Source of the DNA: Deinandra increscens subsp. villosa | Taxonomy: Eukaryota; Streptophyta; Magnoliopsida; Asterales; Asteraceae | Length of the DNA: 64,000 bases | Assembly: GCA_039602395.1 (NCBI GenBank) | Contig: JBCNJP010000008.1 | Span: forward strand, 68,969,095-69,033,094 | Direction: 5' to 3' | Shown: piece by piece, positions 9,944 to 21,512 of the stretch | Layout: each line of letters begins with the position of its first letter | Position numbering within the stretch: the first letter of the stretch is position 1 | The notes under the pieces: model-generated | Databases searched by the model: none | Told to the model about the DNA's origin: nothing | What the model saw: the letters and a program-made list of their open reading frames with translations, nothing else | Made by a program: the position numbers and the translations under genes

Positions 9944-10930
9944 AGGATTATACATCTGAAGGGTATGATAGTTCAGATGTTCTAGTGGTTTCTAAAGGAG
10001 TAGATGTCACTGAATGGGTAATGGATTCAGGGTGCTCTTATCACATGTCACCAAGAATATAAGGAACAAAATCTTGAAACAATCAAGTTAGGAGATGACA
10101 TAAATTGTAAGATTCTTGGACATGGTGTTGTAGCCTTTAAGCTTGAAAATGGAACAGATTTTGAGCTAAAGGATGTAAGATTTGTACATGACCTTAAAAG
10201 AAGTCTAATGTCACTAGGAACCTTTGAAAGAGAAGGTTATCATGTGAGCCTTAAAAATGGTAAAGCCAGGGTAGTTAATGGCTCAAGAGTGATATTATCA
10301 GAAACTAGGAAAAGCAATAATATCTATTTACTTGATGGGAAGGTACTGGTTGGAACTGCAGATACTGCAGTCAAAGAAAGTTCATAGTTAGCCACACTGT
10401 GGCATAACAGACTGGGATATATAAGTGCTCAAGGACTTAGGGAACTGGTCAAACAGAACTTAATCAAGGGTATAGATAGATATGAAATTGATTTTTATGA
10501 AGACTGCATATTAGGCAAACACAAGAGAGTAAAGTTTGGTACAGGAAAACACATTTTAAAAGGGATATTGGAATAGATTCATTCAGATTTATGGGGTCCT
10601 GCAAGGACTAAAACTATGGGTGGAGGAAGGTTCTTCATGTCCATAATAGATGATTACTCTAGGAGAGTGTGGGTGATAGTGTTGAAACACAAAAGTGAGG
10701 CTTTTATCAAGTTCAAAGAACGGGTAAAATGGTTGAAAATCAGACAGAAGGTAAAGAAAATAGAACAGACAATGGTTTGGAATATTGTAGCAATGAATTC
10801 AATCAATATTGCAGAAACAAAGGTATTGTTAGCACTTAACTATTTGAGGTACCCCTTAGCAAAATGGACTTGCTGAGAGGATGAATAGAACTTTGTTAGA
10901 AAGGGTTGCTATCTCAATCAGAATTACCTA
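9944..10930 (+). pseudogene. Copia protease and integrase (element A), copy 1
   Basis: The protease active site is visible as WVMDSGCSYHMS at about 10017-10055, but the frame breaks straight after. The pre-integrase zinc region is read as LATLWHNRLGYISAQGL and CILGKHKRVKF with an in-frame TAG before it (10386). The integrase core begins HSDLWGPARTK after another stop, then FMSIIDDYSRRVWVIVLKHK. A missing A near 10726 (GGTAAAATGG, copy 2 has one more A) shifts the frame through the second Asp region. Gag to integrase order is normal for copia. Confidence 0.85.
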
Positions 10931-11313
10931 AGAAATTTTAGGGGGAAGCAGTCACAACTGCTGCATACTTGAAAAACAGAAGCCCATCCAGTGCATTGAA
11001 TATGGTGTGACTCCTATGAAAAAATGGATAGGAGAAAGGCAGAATTATAATGATCTTAAGGTATTTGGATCATTGGTTTTTGCTCACACAAAAGGGGATA
11101 AGTTAGAACCAAGGGCAGTAAAAAGGCATTTTTCTTGGTTACCCTGAGGGTACTAAAGGGTATAGAATTTGGAGACTATCTAATGACAGTCCTAAAGTGT
11201 TTGTGAGCAGAGATGTGATATTCAATGAAGATGTAATGTAGGGGGATATACTCAAAGGTAAAGAGGTAAGTGAACAAAGTTAGGAAACAGGACAGACAAG
11301 TCATCAAATTGAG

Positions 11314-12573
11314 GTGGAATTGGATGAGGAAAGAGGAAAGGTTACTGAGGAGGTTGTAGATGACTCAGAAGAAGAATATACAAATGTGGAATATAGCTTA
11401 GCAAGAGGAAGGTCCAGAAGACAAATTATTAAACCTTTGAGGTTTAGACAGGAAGGTGATTTGAATGCAATTGCTCTTAATGTTGCAGAAAGTGTTGCAG
11501 AACCATTATCATTTGATCAAGCCATACGTGATGTTGATAAAGAAAAATGGATAACTGCCATGAATGAAGAAATGGATTCCTTATACAAGAATAACACATG
11601 GATTCTAGTAGATAAACCAAAAAATCAGAAAAATGTGGCATGTAAGTGGTTATATAAAATAAATGAACGGGTTAAGGGTGTTGCAGATCAAAGGTATAAG
11701 GCCAGACTTGTAGCTAAAGGATTCACACAAAGAGAAGGAGTGGACTACAATGAAATATACTCACCAATAGTGAAGCACTCTTCAATCAGGTTCAATTTTT
11801 CATTGACCGCTACACTTAACTTAGAACGTTAGCAACTAGATGTAAAAACAATATTTTTACATGGTTTTCTTGATGAAACTATATATACGGATCAACCTTT
11901 GGGATATATAGTTAAAGGACAAGAATATAAAGTTTGTTTATTGAAAAAATCTTTATATGGACTAAAACAGTCACCTAGACAATGGTGTATGAGATTTGAT
12001 CAATATGTAGTTGCTCAAGGATTCATCAGAAGTGCTTATGATTGATGTGTTTATATGAAACAATACAAATCTGATCACTGGTTATATCTTGTTTTGTATG
12101 TTGATGACATGCTGGTGGCAAGCAAGAGTCAAGAAGACATTAATGATGTCAAGAAACGACTAATGATGGAGTTTGAAATGAACGAGTTGGGCAAGGCTAG
12201 GAAGATTCTAGGCATTGAGATACACAGGGATAGGTTATCACATTGTTTGAGATTGACTCAAACAGGGTATCTACATAAGATTTTGTCAAATTATGGGATG
12301 AGTGACTGTAAACCAGTCAAAACACCATTGGCTGCACATTTCAAGTTGTCTAATGCAGATTGTCCTTCAATAGAATCAGAAATACAAGAGATGGATAAGG
12401 TACCCTATGCTAATGCTGTAGGTAGTCTCATGTATCTTATGGTATGTACTAGGCCTGACTTAGGATATGCAGTAGCCTGGTTAGTAGATTCATTTCAAAT
12501 CCTGGGAGGTCTCACTGGCAGACAGTTAAGTGGATATTAAGATATTTAAAAGATACTAGTGAGCTAGGCTTGG
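11314..12573 (+). pseudogene. Copia reverse transcriptase (Tork type, element A), copy 1
   Basis: The frame 11314-11832 reads an acidic linker and the RT opening (KWITAMNEEMDSLYKNNTW, ACKWLYKINERVKG, KARLVAKGFTQREGVDYNE). A TAG at 11830 interrupts just before QLDVKTIFLHGFLDE, and a TGA near 12041 interrupts again. The catalytic YVDDMLVAS is at about 12100. The Tork-type block ELGKARKILGIEIHRDR and TRPDLGYAV follow. The gene is cut at 12573 by an antisense gypsy LTR just as RNase H would start. Both stops are also in copy 2, so they predate the duplication. Confidence 0.9.
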
Positions 12574-13215
12574 TGTCACACCCTGTAAGATTTGTGTCGG
12601 GATGCGAAAAAGGTTATCACAGTCAAGGTTACGAACGTACTCTGGATGGTTCAACAACTAGAGCCGTTTTAGAAATCGTTAAATTGTTGGAGTAAATAGG
12701 AGTTTTTCCAATATCATTACGCATCGGATTAAAGTGCCAGCAGTTAAAGTTTGAATGAAAATAGTAATTTGGAAACAGTTCATGTTAATAATTGACAATA
12801 TCAGATAAGACTAGTTAAAAAATGTTACCATGTACCCTGAATACCGAAACTGACTGTTTACCCACTCTTGGTACCTTTTGTCCGGTTGGTACCACATAGA
12901 TATGACATAACAATTTGTACTCTTTGACTAAAGGACGGAGTCACGATTGGAGCTACCAATCAGAGCAGGGGCGTTAACCCAATAGATCTATTCAAACGTT
13001 ACCGTTTGCAAATGATAATTAATCGGTTTCAGTTAATAATGGGGTTTGGGTTATAGCATGAATGAACATGAGATAACAAGTTTGGGTAATGGAAAAGCAC
13101 ATGAAACAGTTATGATAACAAGGTCTAATTGTCTAACATGGAAAAATGTATGTATGAATTCTCCCCCAAAGATAAAATAGTTAAAGGAAAAAGGGGCCGT
13201 GAAAAACTCACATGA
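12574..13215 (-). repeat. Antisense gypsy LTR fragment inside the copia block, copy 1
   Basis: It starts TGTCACACCC, the reverse complement of the end of the gypsy LTR at 59203 (GTGTGACA). The rest matches that LTR in reverse: GAATTCTCCCCC, AAGGGGCCGTGAAA and ACTCACATG here against the reverse of 58294-58350. Homology stops at about 13215, so only the 3' part of an LTR (about 640 bases) is present. No target duplication is visible, in keeping with deletion at one side. Confidence 0.75.
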
Positions 13216-14323
13216 TTCAGAAATGGAAATCGGTAGCACGTTCATAGTGGATATATTTGATGAGCATGTTGTTAATAGTGGATATATTAGGAGTAATTTT
13301 GATCCCTGTGTTTATTACAGAGAATATCATGCATGGGAGTATATATATCTCTTACTATATGTAGATGATATGTTGGTTATGTGTAAAGACAAGAATCAAA
13401 TTACTGAAATTAAGAATGTGCTCATGGCAAAATTTGAAATGAAAGAGTTAGGTTGTGCTAAGAAAATAATAGGCATGGATATAGTTAGGGACATGCCAAA
13501 TAGAATAATTAAATTGTGTCTAACAGGATACATTAAGAAGGTTTTGGTTAACTATTCAATATCTTAGCAAGCCAGTGACAACTCCTTTAGGGGCACATTT
13601 TAAGCTGTCAAAATTAGATAGTCCTAAGTCAGAAGATGCTATTAGGATGATGTATAAAGTTCCATATGCTAGTGCTGTTGGGTCTCTCATGTTCCTAATG
13701 GTGTGTACCAGGCCTGACTTAGCCTATAGTGTAGGGTTGGTTAGTAGGGTTTTTAAGCAATCCTGGTAGAACCCACTGGGAAGCTGTCAAGTGGATATTC
13801 AGGTACTTAAAGGGAACCATTAATCATGGGCTGTTGTTAGGAAAATGTGATGAAGGAGTGGATAAGGTAATTGGATATGTGGACTCAGATTTGTAAAAGA
13901 TTTAGACAAGGGCAGAAGCGTTACAGGTATGTGTTTAAGGTCAGTGGTGGCATTGTGAGTTGGAAGTCAACCCTCCAGCATATAGTAGCATTATCAACAA
14001 CTGAGGCTGAATTTATTACTTTAACTGAGGCTATTAAGGAAGCAATTTGGCTGAAGGGGTTCTGTATAGAAATGGGAATACCTGTAACAGAAAGTCTAGT
14101 GTTGTGTGATAACAGTGGTGCTATCCAGTTATCTAAAAATCAGATGTTTCACAACCGAAGTAAGCATATTGATGTGAAGCTACACTTCATTAGAGAAGTT
14201 GTGAACTCTAAGAAGGTGGTCATCAGGTATGTGAAGTCAGAGCTAAATGCTGCTAACATGTTAACCAAAGTACTTCCTGGAAGTAAATTTCAGTTTTGCT
14301 TTGAGGAACTAGGAGTTGGTTAG
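13216..14323 (+). pseudogene. Copia RT second half and RNase H (Tork type, element B), copy 1
   Basis: It begins at GYIRSNFDPCVYYRE, reaches the catalytic YVDDMLVMC near 13370 and continues FEMKELGCAKKIIGM. Compared with copy 2, two bases are missing near 13558, so the frame changes at the NYS position. TRPDLAYSV follows, and a frame break occurs after FKQSW. RNase H reads SGGIVSWKSTLQHIVALSTT, EAEFITLTEAIKEAIW, CDNSGAIQLSKNQMFHNRSK and AANMLTKVLPG, stopping at 14323. It is a different element from A (their YVDD neighbourhoods differ clearly) though of the same lineage. Confidence 0.9.
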
Positions 14324-14501
14324 TTGAATTTTTCAAAACAAGTTAAGTTGGTAGTGAAAATTGTAGGCTTAGTGTGAAAAACACACTAGGATATTCAAGC
14401 TAATTTAGCCTCTGTTGTCCAGTGATAATGTGTAAACATTAAGTGTATAATTTTATTCAATTTTAACTGTCAGGATAATGCATTTGGCTTAAGGTGGAGT
14501 T

Positions 14502-14904
14502 TGTTGAGTATTAAGTCAAATACATGACAAAATGAAGATTCAGTTAGTTTAAGTGTTAATAAACTTTCTAGGCTGAAAGTGTAAATAATGGAAACTTATA
14601 GTTTCGGGCACTTATAAGCAGAATCATTATTGTACGAGGGGTCTTGGTGTAATTTCTTTTGAAGACCGTTAGGAGGAGCGTACAACTGATTGCATGCATA
14701 AATTGGGGGTGAATCTCATTTTTCTCGATGATGATCCGATTTCGTCAAATTAATTTCTTTACTTTGTTTCTTGTGTAATCGTTTTGTGATTGTAATAAGA
14801 ATTCCTTCATTTGGTTTGATTAAGTGTGTGCAATTCCATCGATTTTTTTCTTGATTGTTTTGGTGAGGTTGAGAGAAATTTCGTTAATTTTCTCTACACT
14901 AACA
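14502..14904 (+). repeat. Copia 3' LTR (element B), copy 1
   Basis: A purine-rich stretch AAGGTGGAGTT (14491-14501) precedes TGTTGAGTATTAAG. The LTR runs about 403 bases to ...CACTAACA (14904). It holds a TATAAGCAG-like box near 14633. It does not resemble the 5' LTR of this block. Confidence 0.75.
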
Positions 14905-14977
14905 ACCTAAATCAATCAAAAAATAATCAATTAAGAAAATAACCTAAAACTTGTGATTTATGAGATTATGAGATTCT

Positions 14978-15477
14978 NNNNNNNNNNNNNNNNNNNNNNN
15001 NNNNNNNNNNNNNNNNNNNNNNNNNNNNNNNNNNNNNNNNNNNNNNNNNNNNNNNNNNNNNNNNNNNNNNNNNNNNNNNNNNNNNNNNNNNNNNNNNNNN
15101 NNNNNNNNNNNNNNNNNNNNNNNNNNNNNNNNNNNNNNNNNNNNNNNNNNNNNNNNNNNNNNNNNNNNNNNNNNNNNNNNNNNNNNNNNNNNNNNNNNNN
15201 NNNNNNNNNNNNNNNNNNNNNNNNNNNNNNNNNNNNNNNNNNNNNNNNNNNNNNNNNNNNNNNNNNNNNNNNNNNNNNNNNNNNNNNNNNNNNNNNNNNN
15301 NNNNNNNNNNNNNNNNNNNNNNNNNNNNNNNNNNNNNNNNNNNNNNNNNNNNNNNNNNNNNNNNNNNNNNNNNNNNNNNNNNNNNNNNNNNNNNNNNNNN
15401 NNNNNNNNNNNNNNNNNNNNNNNNNNNNNNNNNNNNNNNNNNNNNNNNNNNNNNNNNNNNNNNNNNNNNNNNNNNNN
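14978..15477. other. Assembly gap of exactly 500 N
   Basis: A run of 500 N, a common placeholder for a gap of unknown size. It separates the two copies of the copia block. Confidence 0.99.
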
Positions 15478-15612
15478 TTTTAAAGGCATATATATCTTAT
15501 AATACACTAATGTCTCCGAGGCTAATTTAATCATTTAAATGAAGCTACAGTTTTAGTACTCCGTCTTTAACGAACCCTTAATGTAAGAAAAGATATAATA
15601 TCTTATATATTA

Positions 15613-15947
15613 TGTTAATTGTGGAGCTACAATCAATATAAAGTTGATGATTAAGCTACTGGTGCGAATTATAATGTTTTAGAAAGTTCAGGGGTTCATT
15701 GTGTGTAAGCTTCAAATGCGAGGGACTAAAGGTGACAATTCGGAAGCAAGTTTAGTTTATCGTTGTTAACGAGTTTAAATAGTTGTTAGAGGTTGTTAAG
15801 ATCAGTTAGTTCATTCTTCTTCATTTTCAGTTCTTAATTGATCTTCTCTTATCAAATTTGTAATCGTTTGTTTCCATTTTTTGTATTCGCATTCAGATCA
15901 ATAAATCGGTAGCTTAATTGTCTGTTCTTCGATTCAATTTCGTAACA
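15613..15947 (+). repeat. Copia 5' LTR (element A), copy 2
   Basis: This is the equivalent of 9053-9387; right end ...CGTAACA, followed by the PBS at 15950. The left border is as uncertain as in copy 1. Confidence 0.55.
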
Positions 15948-15949
15948 AG

Positions 15950-15963
15950 TGGTATCAGAGCCA
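15950..15963 (+). other. Primer binding site, initiator tRNA-Met, copy 2
   Basis: TGGTATCAGAGCCA, same as at 9390. Confidence 0.9.
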
Positions 15964-16037
15964 CGTTTGGCTCGATTCGAAGGAGCTATTGGGTGAATTG
16001 AGGTTCTAATCACAGATTTGTGAAATTAAGAGTCAAG

Positions 16038-16484
16038 ATGGTGTCGATGAAGTTCGAGTTGGAAACATTCGATGGTATGAACGAATTTAATCTCTGGAGA
16101 GTTAAGATGAGGGCGTTGCTGGTTCATCAGGGCATAGCTGATGCTCTTTTGGGGAAAACCAACAAACCAGATGGAATTTAAGAAAAGGACTAGAAGAGCA
16201 CACTAGCCAAGGCACACAGTGCAATAGTTCTGAATCTAGGAGACCGGGTGTTGAGAGAAGTGACAAGAGAGACTACTGCAGCAGGTATTTGGTTAAAACT
16301 TGAATCTCTTTATATGACTAAGTCATTAGCTAATCGTCTATGCTTGAAGAAACAATTGTATACTTTTGCAATGTCACCGGGTAAATTGATTACAGATCAT
16401 ACAGATGAGTTTACCAAGTTGATAATTAATTTAGAAAGAAGAGAAATGAATTATATAATTCAAAACAGTCTAATAATATTGTGA
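16038..16484 (+). pseudogene. Copia gag (element A), copy 2
   Basis: It lacks the 19-base duplication of copy 1, so gag keeps one frame from ATG 16038 (MVSMKFELETFDGMNEFNLW) to 16484, broken only by a TAA at about 16179 (after NKPDGI). RVLREVTRETTAAGIWLKLE and FTKLIINLERREMN are seen. It is therefore the better preserved of the two copies for this gene. Confidence 0.85.
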
Positions 16485-17441
16485 AGGATTATACATCTGA
16501 AGGGTATGATAGTTCAGATGTTCTAGTGGTTTCTAAAGGGGTAGATGTCACTGAATGGGTAATGGATTCAGGGTGCTCTTATCACATGTCACCAAGAATA
16601 TAAGGAACAAAATCTTGAAACAATCAAGTTAGGAGATGACAGAAATTGTAAGATTCTTGGACATTGTGTTGTAGCCTTTAAGCTTGAAAATGGAACAGAT
16701 TTTGAGCTAAAGGATGTAAGATTTGTACATGACCTTAAAAGAAGTCTAATGTCACTAGGAACCTTTGAAAGAGAAGGTTATCATGTAAGCCTTAAAAATG
16801 GTAAAGCCATGGTAGTTAATGGCTCAAGAGTGATATTATCAGGAACTAGGAAAAGCAATAATATCTATTTACTTGATGGGAAGGTACTGGTTGGAACTGC
16901 AGCTACTGCAGTCAAAGAAAGTTCAGAGTTAGCCACACTGTGGCATAAGAGACTGGGATATATAAGTGCTCAAGGACTTAGGGAACTGGTCAAACAGAAC
17001 TTAATCAAAGGTATAGATAGATGTGAAATTGATTTTTATGAACACTGCATATTAGGCAAACACAAGAGAGTAAAGTTTGATACAGGAAAACACATTTTAA
17101 AAGGGATATTGGAATAGATTCATTCAGATTTATGGGGTCCTGCAAGGACTGAAACTATGGGTGGAGGAAGGTTCTTCATGTCCATAATAGATGATTACTC
17201 TAGGAGAGTGTGGGTGATAGTGTTGAAACACAAAAGTGAGGCTTTTATCAAGTTCAAAGAATGGGTAAAAATGGTTGAAAATCAGACAGAAGGTAAAGAA
17301 AATAGAACAGACAATGGTTTGGAATATTGTAGCAATGAATTCAATCAATATTGCAGAAACAAAGGTATTGTTAAGCACTTAACTATTCCAGGTACCCCTC
17401 AGCAAAACGGACTTGCTGAGAGGATGAATAGGACTTCTTAA
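16485..17441 (+). pseudogene. Copia protease and integrase (element A), copy 2
   Basis: The protease site MDSGCSYHMS is followed by a frame break. From 16749 to 17117 the pre-integrase part is open (ELATLWHKRLGYISAQGL, HCILGKHKRVKF). A TAG after KGILE separates it from the integrase core HSDLWGP, which is open from about 17157 to 17441: FMSIIDDYSRRVW, RTDNGLEYCSNEF and TPQQNGLAERMNR, giving the D, D and E of the DDE triad. The core ends at a TAA (17439) and the integrase C-terminus is out of frame. Confidence 0.88.
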
Positions 17442-17845
17442 GAAAGGGTTGCTCTCTCAATCAGAATTACCTAAGAAATTTTAGGGGGAAGCAGTCACAA
17501 CTGCTGCATACTTGAAAAACAGAAGCCCATCCAGTGCATTGAATATGGTGACTCCTATGAAAAAATGGATAGGAGAAAGGCAGAATTATAATGATCTTAA
17601 GGTATTTGGATCATTGGTTTTTGCTCACACAAAAGGGGATAAGTTAGAACCAAGGGCACATTTTTCTTGGTTACCCTGAGGGTACTAAAGGGTATAGAAT
17701 TTGGAGACTATCTAATGACAGTCCTAAAGTGTTTATGAGCAGAGATGTGATATTCAATGAAGATGTAATGTAGGGGGGTATACTCAAAGGTAAAGAGGTA
17801 AGTGAACAAAGTTAGGAAACAGGACAGACAAGTCATCAAATTGAG

Positions 17846-19104
17846 GTGGAATTGGATGAGGAAAGAGGAAAGGTTACTGAGGAGGTTGTAGATGACTCAG
17901 AAGAAGAATATACAAATGTGGAATATAGCTTAGCAAGAGGAAGGTCCAGAAGACAAATTATTAAACCTTTGAGGTTTAGACAGGAAGGTGATTTGAATGC
18001 AATTGCTCTTAGTGTTGCAGAAAGTGTTGCAGAAACATTATCATTTGATCAAGCCATACGTGATGTTGATAAAGAAAAATGGATAACTGCCATGAATGAA
18101 GAAATTGATTCCTTATACAAGAATAACACATGGATTCTAGTAGATAAACCAAAAAATCAGAAAGATGTGGCATGTAAGTGGTTATATAAAATAAATGAAC
18201 GGGTTAAGGGTATTGCAGATCAAAGGTATAAGGCCAGACTTGTAGCTAAAGGATTCACACAAAGAGAAGGAGTGGACTACAATGAAATATACTCACCAAT
18301 AGTGAAGCACTCTTCAATCAGGTTCATTCTTTCATTGACCGCTACACTTAACTTAGAACGTTAGCAACTAGATGTAAAAACAATATTTTTACATGGTTTT
18401 CTTGATGAAACTATATATACGGATCAACCTTTGGGATATATAGTTAAAGGACAAGAATATAAAGTTTTTTATTGAAAAAATCTTTATATGGACTAAAACA
18501 GTCACCTAGACAATGGTATATGAGATTTGATCAATATGTAGTTGCTCAAGGATTCATCAGAAGTGCTTATGATTGATGTGTTTATATGAAACAATACAAA
18601 TCTGATCACTGGTTATATCTTGTTTTGTATGTTGATGACATGCTGGTGGCAAGCAAGAGTCAAGAAGACATTAATGATGTCAAGAAACGACTAATGATGG
18701 AGTTTGAAATGAACGAGTTGGGCAAGGCTAGGAAGATTCTAGGCATTGAGATACACAGGGATAGGTTATCACATAGTTTGAGATTGACTCAAACAGGGTA
18801 TCTACACAAGATTTTGTCAAATTATGGGATGAGTGACTGTAAACCAGTCAAAACACCATTGGCTGCACATTTTAAGTTGTCTAATGCAGATGTCCTTCAA
18901 CAGAATCAGAAATACAAGAGATGGATAAGGTACCCTATGCTAATGTTGTAGGTAGTCTCATGTATCGTATGGTATGTACTAGGCCTGACTTAGGATATGC
19001 AGTCAGCCTGGTTAGTAGATTCATTTCAAATCCTGGGAGGTCTCACTGGCAGACAGTTAAGTGGATATTAAGATATTTAAAAGGAACTAGTGAGCTAGGC
19101 TTGG
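17846..19104 (+). pseudogene. Copia reverse transcriptase (Tork type, element A), copy 2
   Basis: It matches 11314-12573 with the same TAG before QLDVKTIFLHG and the same TGA before the YVDD part (18586 onward, YVDDMLVAS). A one-base loss near 18889 shifts the frame, and TRPDLGYAVSLVSRF is read in another frame from 18921. The reading runs into SELGLVSHPV where the antisense gypsy LTR begins. Confidence 0.9.
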
Positions 19105-19746
19105 TGTCACACCCTGTAAGATTTGAGTCGGGATGCGAAAAAGGTTATCATAGTCAAGGTTACGAACGTACTCTGGATAGTTCAACAACTAGAGCCGTTT
19201 TAGAAATCGTTAAATTGTTGGAGTAAATAGGAGTTTTTCCAATATCATTACGCATCGGATTAAAGTGCCAGCAGTTAAAGTTTGAATGAAAATAGTAATT
19301 TGGAAACAGTTCATGTTAATAATTAACAATATCAGATAAGACTAGTTAAAAAATGTTACCATGTACCCTGTATACCGAAACTGATTGTTTACCCACTCTT
19401 AGTACCTTTTGTCCGGTTGGTACCGCATAGATATGACATAACAATTTGTACTCTTTGACTAAAGGACGGAGTCATGATTGGAGCTACCAATCAGAGCAGG
19501 GGCGTTAACCCAATAGATCTATTCAAACGTTACCGTTTGCAAATGATAATTAATCGGTTTCAGTTAATAATGGGGTTTGGGTTATAACATGAATGAACAT
19601 GAGATAACAAGTTTGGGCAATGGAAAAGCACATGAAACAGTTATGATAACAAGGTCTAATTGTCTAACATGGAAAAATGTATGTGTGAATTCTCCCCCAA
19701 AGATAAAATAGTTAAAAGAAAAAGGGGCCGTGAAAAACTCACATGA
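19105..19746 (-). repeat. Antisense gypsy LTR fragment, copy 2
   Basis: It is the equivalent of 12574-13215, starting TGTCACACCC. The insertion point and truncation point are the same in both copies, so it entered before the duplication or allelic split. Confidence 0.75.
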
Positions 19747-20856
19747 TTCAGAAATGGAAATCGGTAGCACGTTCATAGTGGATATATTTGATGAGCATGT
19801 TGTTAATAGTGGATATATTAGGAGTAATTTTGATCCCTGTGTTTATTAAAGAGAATATCATGCATAGGAGTATATATATCTCTTACTATATGTAGATGAT
19901 ATGTTGGTTATGTGTAAAGACAAGAATCAAATTACTGAAATTAAGAATGTGCTCATGGCAAAATTTGAAATGAAAGAGTTAGGTTGTGCTAAGAAAATAA
20001 TAGGCATGGAGATAGTTAGAGACATGCCAAATAGAATAATTAAATTGTGTCTAACAGGATACATTAAGAAGGTTTTGGTTAACTATTCAATGGATCTTAG
20101 CAAGCCAGTGTCAACTCCTTTAGGGCCACATTTTAAGCTGTCAAAATTAGATAGTCCTAAGTCAGAAGATGCTATTAGGATGATGTCTAAAGTTCCATAT
20201 GCTAGTGCTGTTGGGTCTCTCATGTTCCTAATGGTGTGTACCAGGCCTGACTTAGCCTATAGTGTAGGGTTGGTTAGTAGGGTTTTTAAGCAATCCTGGT
20301 AGAACCCACTAGGAAGCTGTCAAGTGGATATTCAGGTACTTAAAGGGAACCATTAATCATGGGTTGTTGTTAGGAAAATGTGATGAAGGAGTGGATAAGG
20401 TAATTGGATATGTGGACTCAGATTTGTAAAAGATTTAGACAAGAGCAGAAGCGTTACAGGTATGTGTTTAAGGTCAGTGGTGGCATTGTGAGTTGGAAGT
20501 CAACCCTCCAGCATATAGTAGCATTGTCAACAACTGAGGCTGAATTTATTGCTTTAACTGAGGCTATTAAGGAAGCAATTTGGCTGAAGGGGTTCTGTAT
20601 AGAAATGGGAATACCTGTAACAGAAAGTCTAGTGTTGTGTGATAACAGTGGTGCTATCCAGTTATCTGAAAATCAGATGTTTCACAACCGAAGTAAGCAT
20701 ATTGATGTGAAGCTACACTTCATTAGAGAAGTTGTTACCTCTAAGAAGGTGGTCATCAGGTATGTGAAGTCAGAGCTAAATGCTGCTAACATGTTAACCA
20801 AAGTACTTCCTGGAAGTAAATTTCAGTTTTGCTTTGAGGAAATAGGAGTTGGTTAG
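19747..20856 (+). pseudogene. Copia RT second half and RNase H (Tork type, element B), copy 2
   Basis: It equals 13216-14323. Here a TAA interrupts CVYY (CCTGTGTTTATTAAAG) and a TAG lies in AWEY. From 19901 the frame is open through FEMKELGCAKKIIGM, VNYSMDLSKPVSTPL and TRPDLAYSV to 20302, so the join broken in copy 1 is intact. RNase H is open from 20404 to 20856 (EAEFIALTEAIKEAIW, CDNSGAIQLSENQMF). Confidence 0.9.
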
Positions 20857-21034
20857 TTGAATTTTTCAAAACAAGTTAAGTTGGTAGTGAAAATTGTAGG
20901 CTTGGTGTGAAAAACACACTAGGATATTCAAGCTAATTTAGCCTTTGTTGTCCAGTGATAATGTGTAAACATTAAGTCTATAATATTATTCAATGTCAAC
21001 TGTCAGGATAATGCATTTGGCTTAAGGTGGAGTT

Positions 21035-21439
21035 TGTTGAGTATTAAGTCAAATACATGACCAAATGAAGATTCAGTTAGTTTAAGTGATAATAAACTTT
21101 CTAGGCTGAAAGTGTAAATAATGGAAACTTATAGTTTCGGGCACATATAAGCAGAATCAATATTGTACGAGGGGTCTTGGTGTAATTTTGTTTTTGAAGA
21201 CCGTTAGGAGGAGCGTACAGCTGATTGCATGCATAAATTGGGGGTGAATCTCATTTTTCTCGATGATGATCCGATTTCGTCAAATTAACTTCTTTACTTT
21301 GTTTCTTGTGTAATCGTTTTGTGATTGTAATAAGAATTCCTTCATTTGGTTTGATTAAGTGTGTGCAATTCCATCGATTTTTTTCTTGATTGTTTTGGTG
21401 AGGTTGAGAGAAATTTCGTCAATTTTCTCTACACTAACA
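21035..21439 (+). repeat. Copia 3' LTR (element B), copy 2
   Basis: It runs from TGTTGAGTATTAAG to CACTAACA, about 405 bases, next to the same purine tract as copy 1. Confidence 0.75.
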
Positions 21440-21512
21440 ACCTAAATCAATCAAAAAATAATCAATTAAGAAAATAAACGAAAACTTGTGATTTATGAGA
21501 TTATGAGATTCT

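Larger units (their letters stand above)
8918..14977 (+). mobile_element. Chimeric copia block, copy 1
   Basis: A 6060-base block whose near-identical partner is 15478-21512. From left to right it holds a short flank, a copia 5' LTR end and PBS, decayed gag, protease and integrase, RT up to the start of RNase H (element A), an antisense gypsy LTR fragment, then RT second half, RNase H and 3' LTR of a different Tork-type element (element B). The 5' and 3' LTRs do not match each other, so this is not one element. The block begins 9 bases after the Helitron end and stops exactly at a 500-N gap. Confidence 0.85.
15478..21512 (+). mobile_element. Chimeric copia block, copy 2
   Basis: It is collinear with 8918-14977 over its full length, with scattered substitutions and small indels (offset falls from 6560 to 6535). 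It starts directly at the gap edge and ends at AGATTCT, the same bases where copy 1 ran into the gap; here the sequence goes on (GGAGAAGG). This is what two unmerged alleles or an overlap of contig ends would give. Confidence 0.85.

Noticed and set aside
14944..15534. Long frames across the first gap
   Set aside because: They consist of unknown residues from the 500-N run.
8918..21512. The two 6 kb copies as LTRs of one giant element
   Set aside because: Each copy carries its own coding parts and LTRs, and the gap position fits an assembly or allelic explanation better.
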